Shown here piece after piece: positions 10,442-18,645 of a stretch of 64,000 nt of DNA (its first letter is position 1; each line of letters begins with the position of its first letter). The DNA lies in contig NZ_JACJSC010000004.1 in the NCBI RefSeq assembly GCF_014697575.1, positions 124,001 through 188,000 on the forward strand. The letters run 5' to 3'. The notes under the pieces were generated by a model. It had not been told where the DNA came from and searched no databases. It was given only the letters and a program-made list of their open reading frames with translations. The translations under genes were made by a program, and so were the position numbers. Source of the stretch: Planktothrix sp. FACHB-1365. Its GTDB lineage: Bacteria; Cyanobacteriota; Cyanobacteriia; Cyanobacteriales; Microcoleaceae.

Positions 10442-11299
10442 TTGCTACTAAAAACTGCTTTGATTTTAACTGAAGTTAAACAATTTGCTGTGACCCTAAA
10501 TTTATCTCGTTTACAATCTGCTTTACAAACCTTGATGGAGACGCGCCAGGGCACGTCTCTACTACCAACTATTCATTATTTTGATACTTTAGTTTCTACA
10601 AATCAAACGGCTTGGGAACTGTTAGAACAAGGTGAACCAGCAGGAACCGTTGTCATCGCTGGACAACAAACGGCCGGACGGGGACAATGGGGCCGACAAT
10701 GGCAGTCGAGTCAGGGGGGGTTATTTTTGTCAAAAACCTTGGTTCTCAAGCTCTCTGTGGCTCAACAAGCCCAATTAACCATCTGTTCTGCCTGGGGTAT
10801 AGCCACTATTTTGCGCGATCGCGGTTGTCCGGTTCAACTCAAATGGCCGAATGATTTAATTTTAAATCAGCGCAAATTGGGGGGAATTCTCACCGAAACC
10901 AAAATTTCTCAACATTATATTACCCAAGCGGTGATCGGAGTTGGCATCAACTGGAGTAACGTTGTTCCTGAAATCGGGATTAATTTACAAAGGTTTTTTG
11001 CTGATTCTGCAACAGCCTCTTCGATTCAATCCCTAGAATTTTTAGCAGCATTAGTTTTACTGGGATTAGATTTAGGCATTCAACAATTATCTAGTGCTAC
11101 TATTAACAAAGTCTTAACGGATTATACCCATCTGTTAACCTGTATCGGCAAGCCGATCTCGATTGCAGATCAACAGGGTGTGATTGTCGGTATTTCGGAA
11201 CAGGGAAACCTCCGAGTGGGTCTGTATCCCCAAACCGAAATCGGGTTTTCTCAAGAAATTGACCTGAAGCCCGGTACAATAAGTGTCGGCTACAGTTAA
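10442..11299 (+). CDS. birA: Biotin--[acetyl-CoA-carboxylase] ligase
   Basis: Attaches biotin to the carboxyl-carrier protein of acetyl-CoA carboxylase. Diagnostic motifs are the biotinyl-AMP loop GRGQWGRQW, KWPNDLIL and KLGGILTE. There is no N-terminal helix-turn-helix, so this is a mono-functional ligase without the repressor role of E. coli BirA. The start is uncertain. The longest frame begins at a TTG (10442) only 3 bases after an AGGAG; GTG 10490 and ATG 10535 are alternatives. A palindromic repeat (10538-10559) lies inside the reading frame immediately after ATG 10535, so the first residues may be derived from a repeat insertion. The catalytic domain begins about residue 40 and is complete. 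Confidence 0.93.
   Translation: MLLKTALILTEVKQFAVTLNLSRLQSALQTLMETRQGTSLLPTIHYFDTLVSTNQTAWELLEQGEPAGTVVIAGQQTAGRGQWGRQWQSSQGGLFLSKTLVLKLSVAQQAQLTICSAWGIATILRDRGCPVQLKWPNDLILNQRKLGGILTETKISQHYITQAVIGVGINWSNVVPEIGINLQRFFADSATASSIQSLEFLAALVLLGLDLGIQQLSSATINKVLTDYTHLLTCIGKPISIADQQGVIVGISEQGNLRVGLYPQTEIGFSQEIDLKPGTISVGYS
10538..10559. repeat. Palindromic repeat inside the birA frame
   Basis: GAGACG (10538-10543) and CGTCTC (10554-10559) enclose an almost symmetrical centre; 9 of 11 pairs match. Related in sequence and form to the palindrome at 60464-60483, both being followed by a CTAC-like end. It keeps the birA frame open and adds codons near its N-terminus. Confidence 0.6.
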
Positions 11300-11323
11300 A
11301 ACGGTTAGATCATCAATGGTTGT

Positions 11324-12991
11324 GTGAGGAAGATGACGGAACCCAGTTACCCCCTTAAAAAATATTCATCCCCCAAAACCCGACCCGGGCATTTACAGCA
11401 GTGGTCAGGACGTTATGCTCTCTTGGGTTTAAGTTGTCTGAGTGGTTTAGTGCTCTTGAGTAGCCGTGTCATTGCTACGGATGAGTTTTCGATTCCTGTA
11501 GAGAGTGAACCGATGGAAACCGTTGCTCCCGTAGCACCTGAAACGACTACAGAATATAGTGATCCTGCCTTTGTTCCTGATGCTGAACCCCCGGTTGAAC
11601 CGGAAGTTACTTATAGCGACCCTGCACCCGTTACGGATAACTTTATAGAACCTGATCCCTATTATTCTGAACCCGCCCCAGAATCAACTTATTATCCTGA
11701 AACCGAATATAATTCCGAACCATCGGAACCGGAAATCCCTAATATTGTCCCGCCACCGCCAGAAGAAATTGTTTTACCAGACCCACCCCCCGCAGCAGAT
11801 TCTCCGGCGAATGCTTATATTGATCCAACGGAGTACCAAGTGGGTGCAACGGATGGGTACGAAGCTCCCTCTAGTGTTGTATTTTCAGAACGTTCAACCG
11901 GATGTGAAACGGCGTTACAGTTGGGACAATCGGCGGGAGATTTATGCTCCCCAGTCTACCCGTCTGAACTTTATCAAGCAGAAAATAATCCAGTTCCCAA
12001 TATAGAAAATACTCCCTATATTGGTAATACTCCCTATATTGGCAATACTCCCTATATTAGCAATAGTCCCTATATTGGTAATAGTAATAACTCAATTCCT
12101 AACCCCTTAGTTAATCCGGGAACGGTCGCTTCTGACTCTAATGGGTTTGTTGCTAACTCCTCACCGACGTTTGCGGGAGGTTCTGAAGAAAGTTATACCT
12201 CTTCTTGGCAACCTGAACCTGTTGATTATGGTTATGGTGGGTCATATTCTGGAGAAGTCGCTGTTAGTGGGTTTAGTCCGATTCAAGTCGGCCCACTTGC
12301 AGTCAGCAGCATGAGCAATTCGGGTTTGGCTTATTATAATCGCACCCAACGACCTGCGGCGGTTCGGGGAAATGGCGATACTAGCGTTCTTTTCCCCTTG
12401 AGTATTCCAGCACCGATTACTTCGTTGTTTGGTTGGCGACAACATCCGGTTCTGGGTTATGGCCGTTTTCACACGGGGATTGATTTAGGGGCTGATGAAG
12501 GCACTCCTGTTGTGGCGTCCTATTCGGGTCAGGTATCCATTGCAGATTGGTTAGGCGGTTATGGGATGGCCGTTGTCCTCAATCACACGGAAAAGTCTCA
12601 AGAAACCCTCTATGGTCACTTATCCGAACTGTTTGTGAAACCGGGAGAAACCGTTAAACAGGGGGAAGTGATTGGACGAGTGGGAAGTACCGGGATGTCA
12701 ACGGGGCCCCATTTACACTTTGAGTTGCGGAAACTGACCAGTCAAGGATGGGTTGCTATTGACCCGCGTAATGATATTGAAGTGGCACTGGCTCAATTAT
12801 TAAATACGATGAAGGTGGCGGAAGTTCCTTCGTCGGAGTTTATTGCCAAATTAGCAGAAAAAACGAAGGATGCAGAAACCGGAACACCTAAATTACCGCC
12901 TCTACCTCCTGGTATTGATGTGATGATTCCTAATTTAGAGCCTCCAACCCTTAACTTTGGATTTGCCGAAAATATTAAAAGTCCAGGGTAG
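11324..12991 (+). CDS. M23 family (LytM-type) metallopeptidase with proline-rich repeat region
   Basis: 555 residues. A hydrophobic segment (about 31-50) anchors or exports the protein. A long acidic, Pro/Glu-rich region (about 55-160) follows, then a short tandem repeat of the six residues NTPYIG (about 229-252). The C-terminal peptidase M23 domain (about 365-480) carries zinc ligands H383 and D387 (HTGID) and the H463-L-H465 motif, so it should be active against peptidoglycan cross-links or act at division. The GTG at 11324 and the ATG at 11333 are both possible starts; the GAGGAAG between them favours neither strongly. It follows birA by 24 bases and may be co-transcribed. Confidence 0.9.
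   Translation: MRKMTEPSYPLKKYSSPKTRPGHLQQWSGRYALLGLSCLSGLVLLSSRVIATDEFSIPVESEPMETVAPVAPETTTEYSDPAFVPDAEPPVEPEVTYSDPAPVTDNFIEPDPYYSEPAPESTYYPETEYNSEPSEPEIPNIVPPPPEEIVLPDPPPAADSPANAYIDPTEYQVGATDGYEAPSSVVFSERSTGCETALQLGQSAGDLCSPVYPSELYQAENNPVPNIENTPYIGNTPYIGNTPYISNSPYIGNSNNSIPNPLVNPGTVASDSNGFVANSSPTFAGGSEESYTSSWQPEPVDYGYGGSYSGEVAVSGFSPIQVGPLAVSSMSNSGLAYYNRTQRPAAVRGNGDTSVLFPLSIPAPITSLFGWRQHPVLGYGRFHTGIDLGADEGTPVVASYSGQVSIADWLGGYGMAVVLNHTEKSQETLYGHLSELFVKPGETVKQGEVIGRVGSTGMSTGPHLHFELRKLTSQGWVAIDPRNDIEVALAQLLNTMKVAEVPSSEFIAKLAEKTKDAETGTPKLPPLPPGIDVMIPNLEPPTLNFGFAENIKSPG
12008..12079 (+). repeat. 18-bp in-frame tandem repeat in the M23 peptidase gene
   Basis: Four copies of an 18-base unit (AATACTCCCTATATTGGT with small changes) encode NTPYIG-like hexapeptides. 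The unit is a multiple of three, so copy-number change keeps the frame and only alters linker length. Confidence 0.9.
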
Positions 12992-13043
12992 AGTTTAAAA
13001 ATAAATCTCATACTGCATTGGTACTAATCAGTCCTTAAAACCC

Positions 13044-13775
13044 TTAATTTTTAATCTTTTCGACATAACCCCATAAACTATAATCCCGACTTAACCAACC
13101 GTGAAAAAATGCCATTTGACTGGGATTTTCTTGAACCCGTTTATAACGATATAAAATCCGTTCATTCACGATTTGTAAGGCAGTATATTGGTTATTGCCA
13201 CGTTCTAAAGCTTCACGGGTTTGTTGATCAAAGGTTCCGGTTTGAGGCAGTCCTAATGCTTGTTGTAGAAAGGTAATTGAGTTATTAATTCCAAAGTTAA
13301 CCGCAGTATCAAACATCACAATTGCTAAAGCCGGGTGCATTTTTGCAGATTCACTTCCCTGCCAATAACTATTATAAATTTCGATTAATTCAGTTTCAGA
13401 CATTTGGCTGACATCTAAGCCCGGTAAACCTCGGCGAGACCGATAAGCATCATATTCAGCTTGGGTAATTCCTCGGTAAGTTCTCCCCCCAATATCGGCG
13501 GGATGGTCGCTTAATCCCCCTTCAAAATAAAGGGTAAATCCTAACGCTGCATTGAATAATTTGGTTTCATAATCACTTCTAATTTTATTCCTAGCCCAAC
13601 TTTGGCTCCCAATCGCTACGGAAAATGCTAAGGTGAGTAACACCATTCCGGTGATCGCTTGGGGTTTGAGTTTGGCTTTGAGTTGTTTAGGAAGCATTTG
13701 CTGCCAATTCCAATTCATCAGTTTAGAGGGGATCAAAGTTACCATAATCCTATTTAGCGCAGTCCAGACCGACAA
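13044..13775 (-). CDS. Glycoside hydrolase family 108 lysozyme-like protein, membrane-anchored
   Basis: 243 residues. An N-terminal basic stretch is followed by one membrane segment (about 41-58). The catalytic domain (about 68-170) has the GH108 hallmark EGGLSDHPAD with E85 as the expected general acid, followed by GGRTYRGIT. A C-terminal peptidoglycan-binding-like part (about 170-240, with GLPQTGTFDQQT) completes it. These enzymes are best known as phage-type endolysins/N-acetylmuramidases. Here there are no holin or phage genes nearby, so a domesticated cell-wall enzyme is more likely. It converges on the M23 peptidase gene with a 52-base gap; together they form a wall-remodelling neighbourhood. 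Confidence 0.85.
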   Translation of the reverse strand: MSVWTALNRIMVTLIPSKLMNWNWQQMLPKQLKAKLKPQAITGMVLLTLAFSVAIGSQSWARNKIRSDYETKLFNAALGFTLYFEGGLSDHPADIGGRTYRGITQAEYDAYRSRRGLPGLDVSQMSETELIEIYNSYWQGSESAKMHPALAIVMFDTAVNFGINNSITFLQQALGLPQTGTFDQQTREALERGNNQYTALQIVNERILYRYKRVQENPSQMAFFHGWLSRDYSLWGYVEKIKN

Positions 13776-13916
13776 GTCACAGTCTAGGATAACAGATCCG
13801 TGGACAGTTAGCTGTTAACAGTTGACCGTGTACATTAAAAATCGTGATAACTGTAAAAAATGAGCCAGACAGTAGTATCCTAGTTTCTACACTAGGGTCA
13901 ACCCACGAGTGTCAAT

Positions 13917-14065
13917 AACTGATAACTGATACAAGAGTGCGGAGTGCGGAGTGCGGAGTACGAAGAAATAACGCGCCCCGCACTCCGTACCTCGCACTTC
14001 GCACTCTTACTGATAACTGATAACTGATAACTGATAACTGATAACTGATAACTGATAACTGATAA
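13917..14065. repeat. Heptanucleotide repeat arrays with an inverted repeat
   Basis: Two CTGATAA-type copies (13917-13930) are followed by GAGTGCG-type heptamers, their inverted counterpart (AAGAGTGCG 13933-13941 pairs with CGCACTCTT 14000-14008; CGGAGTGCG pairs with 13979-13987), and then eight perfect tandem CTGATAA units at 14010-14065. The array ends 4 bases before the ATG of the next gene. Seven is not a multiple of three and the unit contains TGA and TAA, so the array puts stops in all three frames. Confidence 0.95.
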
Positions 14066-14069
14066 CTCA

Positions 14070-16259
14070 ATGTCCGTGAATCCGAATCAATCCTCTGATC
14101 CCGTTATTATGCAGCCTAATAGTCCCCAAGGGTGGACAGAAGTGGCGGAACGTTATTATGCTCAGAAATTGTATGCTGAGGCGATTACCGCGTGTCAACA
14201 GGCGATCGCGATGGAACCGAACTGGGCGTTAGCTTATGTGACGATGGGGAATATTTATCAAGCCCAAAGTCAACTGCAAGAGGCGATTCGTTCCTATCAA
14301 CAAGCTTTACAAATTAACCCCAATTTAGCCCAAGCCCATGCTAATTTGGGAAGTATGTTTTACCGACAAGGACAACTAGAATTAGCGATTAAAAGTTATC
14401 GCCAAGCAGTGAATTTACAACCGGATTTAGCCGCTGTTCATTGGAATTTAGCCAAAGTTTTAAAACACTTAGGACAGGATGCAGAAGCTCAAGTTTCAGA
14501 ACAACGGGCTTTAGCTTTAAATCCGCAATTGGGTGGGGCTGAAGTTCTATTTAATCAAGGGAATCAATTGGCGCTCCAAGGAAAAGTAGAAGAGGCGATC
14601 GCAACTTGGAAAAAAGTGATTGAATTGAAGCCGGATTTTGCAGAAGCCTATGGTCAAATGGGAATGGTGTTACGACATCAAGGCAAATATAAAGAAGCCA
14701 TTCCGGTCTTAGAAAAAGCCATAGAACTCAAACCGAATTTGCCCTTAGCTCATCAACATTTATGTGGAATTTACCGCGATAGTAGTAATTTAGCAGCCGC
14801 CCGAAAAGCGGTGGATCGGTATGTGGAATGTTGTGGTGAAATTGATCCGATCATGGCGGCAATTTATAATATTAGTACCTATCAAGTATCGGGGTTAAAT
14901 TATATTGCTAAAGAGCGTTTTTTGAAGTTAGAATCTCAACTTTATTCTAAATTAGATCGAACCACTTTAGTAGAAATTAAATCTCTTTACTCTAATTTAC
15001 TGTTTAGTATGCCCTATTTAAGGGATGATTTGAATAAAAATATTAAGCTTCATCATCGAATTACGAAACGATATATTGAGACTATTCTTAAACCGAAATA
15101 TCCACAAGTTTCGGATCAGATTCCTGCCTCATTTCCCCACTCTCCCTTAAGAATTGGGATTTTATCGAACCATTTTAATCGCCATTCGGTCGGGTGGTGT
15201 AGTTTAGATGTGTTGCGGGAGTTATCGAATTTATCGGTTAATCTTTATCTCTATTGTACGGATCGCCTACAAACAGATGATCGCACACCGTTATTTGAAG
15301 CGATCGCCCATAAATTTTTTATTCCCAAATATTATCCCAATGGCTTACCCACACCGGAAGAAATTATTCAAGAAATTAAGACGGATGAAATTGATATTCT
15401 GTTAGATTTAGATGCCTTAAGTTTACCGATTCATGCTGATATTTTTTATCAAAAACCCGTTCCTATTTGTATTTCTTGGTTAGGGTTTGATGCGTTACAA
15501 ATTTCTAATCAAACTTATTTTTTAGGGGATTCCTATACTCATCCTCAAGGAACTGAAAAATATTATACAGAACAATTGTTACGGATGCCAAACTCGTTTA
15601 TGGCAGTTTCGGGTTTTAATCGAGATTTAGTTGAACCGATTAAAGTTCGACAATCTTACCGCATTAGTTCTGATCAAATTGTTTATTTATGTGTAGCTTC
15701 GGGTCGGAAATTTAATGCTGAATTAGCAAAAGCTCAAATTGAAATTCTCAAACAGGTTCCTGATAGTATTTTAATTTATAAAGGTTTGGCGGATCAAGAC
15801 GTTGTGATTTCAACCTATCGCCAAGTTTGTGATGCGGTGGGGGTGGGAAAACATCGGATTAAATTCTTACCTCGTTTTCCCCAGGAGGAAGAACACCGAA
15901 AAATTTATGCGATCGCCGATATTCTGTTAGATTCCTATCCCTATAATGGCGGAACTCATACCTTAGAAGCATTATGGTTTAATGTTCCGGTGGTGACTCG
16001 AAAAGGAGAACAATTTTTATCGCGGATGGGTTATTCTTTCTTACAAGGATTATCAATTCAAGAAGGAATTGCTGAGTCTTGGAAAGACTATATTAACTGG
16101 GGAGTACGTTTAGGTCAAGATCAAGCGTTAAGAAAATCCGTTCAACAAAAGTTAATTCAATCTAAGCAATCTGAACCTTTAGCTCCGCTTTGGAATCCTC
16201 AACAATTTGCTCAGGATTTATATGATATTTTACAGCAATTAACGGTTAAAAAATCCTAG
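14070..16259 (+). CDS. TPR protein with C-terminal O-GlcNAc transferase-like (GT41/SPINDLY) domain
   Basis: 729 residues. About six TPR units fill residues 20-240 (patterns such as AYVTMGNIYQAQSQLQEAIR). An OGT-like catalytic domain follows from about 360 (RIGILSNHFNRHS) to the end, with the conserved region around LDSYPYNGGTHTLEALW (about 625-645) that contacts UDP in the family. Such proteins transfer sugars to protein Ser/Thr or to glycans in the cytoplasm. The ILSNHFN opening is the same as that of the last domain of the giant protein at 1-6693, so the two may serve the same pathway. No Shine-Dalgarno is possible: the leader is the CTGATAA array, which also contributes in-frame stops just upstream. 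A downstream ATG near 14109 is an alternative start. Confidence 0.9.
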   Translation: MSVNPNQSSDPVIMQPNSPQGWTEVAERYYAQKLYAEAITACQQAIAMEPNWALAYVTMGNIYQAQSQLQEAIRSYQQALQINPNLAQAHANLGSMFYRQGQLELAIKSYRQAVNLQPDLAAVHWNLAKVLKHLGQDAEAQVSEQRALALNPQLGGAEVLFNQGNQLALQGKVEEAIATWKKVIELKPDFAEAYGQMGMVLRHQGKYKEAIPVLEKAIELKPNLPLAHQHLCGIYRDSSNLAAARKAVDRYVECCGEIDPIMAAIYNISTYQVSGLNYIAKERFLKLESQLYSKLDRTTLVEIKSLYSNLLFSMPYLRDDLNKNIKLHHRITKRYIETILKPKYPQVSDQIPASFPHSPLRIGILSNHFNRHSVGWCSLDVLRELSNLSVNLYLYCTDRLQTDDRTPLFEAIAHKFFIPKYYPNGLPTPEEIIQEIKTDEIDILLDLDALSLPIHADIFYQKPVPICISWLGFDALQISNQTYFLGDSYTHPQGTEKYYTEQLLRMPNSFMAVSGFNRDLVEPIKVRQSYRISSDQIVYLCVASGRKFNAELAKAQIEILKQVPDSILIYKGLADQDVVISTYRQVCDAVGVGKHRIKFLPRFPQEEEHRKIYAIADILLDSYPYNGGTHTLEALWFNVPVVTRKGEQFLSRMGYSFLQGLSIQEGIAESWKDYINWGVRLGQDQALRKSVQQKLIQSKQSEPLAPLWNPQQFAQDLYDILQQLTVKKS

Positions 16260-16330
16260 GGTGCGGCGGATTGATCCTGGCATTTGTTCGGTTGTCAATT
16301 CCGCCTAATGTACCCTAGCGTTAATCTGGA

Positions 16331-16552
16331 TTAAGAAGCAAGGGCTATCTTTAAGTGGATTAAGCGTTCACGGGACTCTTGTTTAACTAACCCATCAATC
16401 GCTGCATTTTGTAATCGAATAAACGCTTCAAAATCTTCTTGGCTATATTTGGTGGTTTGTAACAATTGTCTAAGTTCTTCTTCAACGTTTAGAGTTAAAT
16501 AACCTTGTTCTAAAGCTTGGTTAACCAGCTTATGGATTGCACCCATACTCAA
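16331..16552 (-). CDS. Small hypothetical protein, 73 residues
   Basis: A soluble, mostly helical protein (GAIHKLVNQALEQGYLTLN near the start, many Leu/Glu). I recognise it only as the type of short conserved protein frequent in filamentous cyanobacteria. It has no membrane segment and no cysteines. It sits alone between the GT41 gene and the protease-WD40 gene. Coding is supported by its regular composition and isolation; function unknown. Confidence 0.6.
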   Translation of the reverse strand: MSMGAIHKLVNQALEQGYLTLNVEEELRQLLQTTKYSQEDFEAFIRLQNAAIDGLVKQESRERLIHLKIALAS

Positions 16553-16888
16553 TAATTCTCCTAAATCTCAATAAAAAACTTAACCTCTGAAAGAATTTCT
16601 AGGTTATTAAAAGCGACAAGCACATTTAGATGGAAATACGAGGAACTCAAAAAATTGTTTGCTTTTCCGTGATTTTCAAGGGTTTAAAACCTCTATTTTT
16701 ATTGTGATCAATTACAGGAACAGTAGAAAAAAAAGATGTTAAATTATTCCAGGCTTATAGATTGCTGTATCAAAACAGACATTTCCTGAACAGGCAGTTT
16801 TGTGGGTAGAGGGTATCTTTAGTTTATCTCAATTTTTCTGAAATGGCGAGTCTAACTCCAATAAACTCATAATGATGAGTTCAGGAAA
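16553..16888. other. 336-bp intergenic region
   Basis: AT-rich with no convincing gene or RNA. A short hairpin, AACTCAT (16864-16870) with ATGAGTT (16875-16881), lies just beyond the stop of the protease-WD40 gene but lacks a T run. The rest presumably holds the promoter of the 73-residue gene. Confidence 0.5.
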
Positions 16889-18616
16889 TTAAGGACGATT
16901 CCAAACCTTCACTTGTCCATCCCATCCGCCACTGACTATAGTTTTACCATCAGGACTAATAATTACTGCATTAATGTAACCAGAGTGACCTTTTAAATTG
17001 CCTTTTAATTGACCCGTTGCTAAATCCCATAGTTTCACCGTTTTATCCCAACTTCCACTAATTAAGGTTTTACCATCCGTCGTGATTACGATTGACCAAA
17101 CCCCATCGGTATGACCGCTTAAACGACGAATAGGTTGACCTGTTTTTAATTTCCATAAAGCAATTGTTCCATCTGCACTTCCACTGGCTAAGGTTTCACC
17201 ATCAGGACTAATGGCTAAGGATAAAACGGATAATTCATGACCTTTTAATGTCCGAATTAATTCTCCGGTTTCGATATTCCAAAGTTTAATACTACTATCT
17301 TTACTTCCACTGACTAAAATTTTACCATCGGGACTAAATGCGATCGCATCAACTAACTGTTCATGTCCGATAAAGGTTTTCAAGAATTGACCCGTTTTAG
17401 CATCCCAAAGTTTAATGGTTTTATCCCAACTTCCACTAGCGATTTTTTGACCATCAGGACTCAACCCAACAGCTAAAACCGCACTATTATGGGCTGGAAT
17501 CGTTTGAATTAAGGGTAATGTTGCTGATTTTAATCCGGTGGCTAAATCCCAAATTTTAATCAATCCATCTTCACCCCCCGTGACTAAATATTGACTATCT
17601 CGACTGAGGGTAATACTATGAATAGATCCTTGATGAGCACTTAGGGTGCGAGTTAGTCCACTGGTGGTCACATTCCAAATCGAAAGGGTGCCATTACTAT
17701 TTCCAGTAATAATATAAGGAAAAGATAACGCTAAGGCTAAAATTTCTCCTGATTGTTCTGTAATTGTTGTTGCTAAAGAAAAAGAATTATTCACCGCAGC
17801 AACGGTATTAGGAGGGTTGGCGGGAGAATTTAGATCACGATTAGTGGTGACAGGTGCAGAATTATTTGGGGGGGTGGGAATTGAAGATAATCTTGCGGTT
17901 TTTCGCCAATCTAAAAAATAATTAATTGGGATTCCCGCCGAAACAATTTTATCGGGATTTGTACCTAACTGAACAATTCCATTGACTCCAATTACCTTTC
18001 CTTCGGGATCTAAAATTGGGCCGCCACTCATTCCACTTCTGACTAAATTCGTGTAAACTAAACTATATCCTAAACGGGGTTGTTGACGTTCGCTGAGGGT
18101 TCCATTGGTACTTAAAAAAAGTCGCTGTCCGAGGGAACTTCCTGAACGGGGCCATCCGGCTACATAGATGGAACTCCCCGGCTGAATTTGATTAGAATCA
18201 GCAGAAATTGCCACAGGATACCGTTGGGAACTACTAAAGGGAATTAAGGCTAAATCGAGGTTAGGAAGTTGTTGAATTAAACTATAATAAACAAAGTGGC
18301 GTTTACCATCGGAGGTGACAATTTCATAGTCTCCCACACGATTAACAACGTGCCAATTGGTTAACACATAATAAGTATTTCCTTGCTTTTCTACAATAAA
18401 TCCCGATCCGCCTTTTGGGCCATCAATTCTAACGGTAATTTCTCCCGCAATGGTATTGACTTCGGCGGGAGATAAGGCAATTTCTTGAGGGGTAGAGATG
18501 GGGAAAGGAAAAGACTGAGGGAGAACCGGAATCGCAAGACTCATCAAGGGAATACTGAGAACAATTGCACCCCGGTTTTGATGGAAAATTTTAATAAAAT
18601 TTTTCAGTAAATTCAT
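16889..18616 (-). CDS. Trypsin-like serine protease fused to a seven-blade WD40 propeller
   Basis: 575 residues. A signal/anchor segment (about 16-33) precedes a trypsin-like domain (about 50-240) with an intact triad: His in LTNWHVVN, Asp in NLDLALIP, and Ser in RSGMSGGPIL. After a Pro/Asn-rich linker (about 243-280) there are seven WD40 units to the C-terminus (typical unit DGKTLISGSWDKTVKLWD), enough for one closed propeller. The protein is predicted to be exported, the propeller presenting substrates or partners to the protease. Filamentous cyanobacteria often fuse WD40 repeats to kinases or NTPases; a protease fusion is a less common form. The gene is divergent from the lipoprotein gene at 18646 with a 29-base gap between starts. 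Confidence 0.92.
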   Translation of the reverse strand: MNLLKNFIKIFHQNRGAIVLSIPLMSLAIPVLPQSFPFPISTPQEIALSPAEVNTIAGEITVRIDGPKGGSGFIVEKQGNTYYVLTNWHVVNRVGDYEIVTSDGKRHFVYYSLIQQLPNLDLALIPFSSSQRYPVAISADSNQIQPGSSIYVAGWPRSGSSLGQRLFLSTNGTLSERQQPRLGYSLVYTNLVRSGMSGGPILDPEGKVIGVNGIVQLGTNPDKIVSAGIPINYFLDWRKTARLSSIPTPPNNSAPVTTNRDLNSPANPPNTVAAVNNSFSLATTITEQSGEILALALSFPYIITGNSNGTLSIWNVTTSGLTRTLSAHQGSIHSITLSRDSQYLVTGGEDGLIKIWDLATGLKSATLPLIQTIPAHNSAVLAVGLSPDGQKIASGSWDKTIKLWDAKTGQFLKTFIGHEQLVDAIAFSPDGKILVSGSKDSSIKLWNIETGELIRTLKGHELSVLSLAISPDGETLASGSADGTIALWKLKTGQPIRRLSGHTDGVWSIVITTDGKTLISGSWDKTVKLWDLATGQLKGNLKGHSGYINAVIISPDGKTIVSGGWDGQVKVWNRP

Positions 18617-18645
18617 ATTAAATCAAACTTATTCAATCTTAAGAT

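Noticed and set aside
14010-14065. Possible CRISPR array
   Set aside because: Units are 7 bases with no spacers; this is a simple tandem repeat. No other regular repeat-spacer pattern or cas gene was seen.
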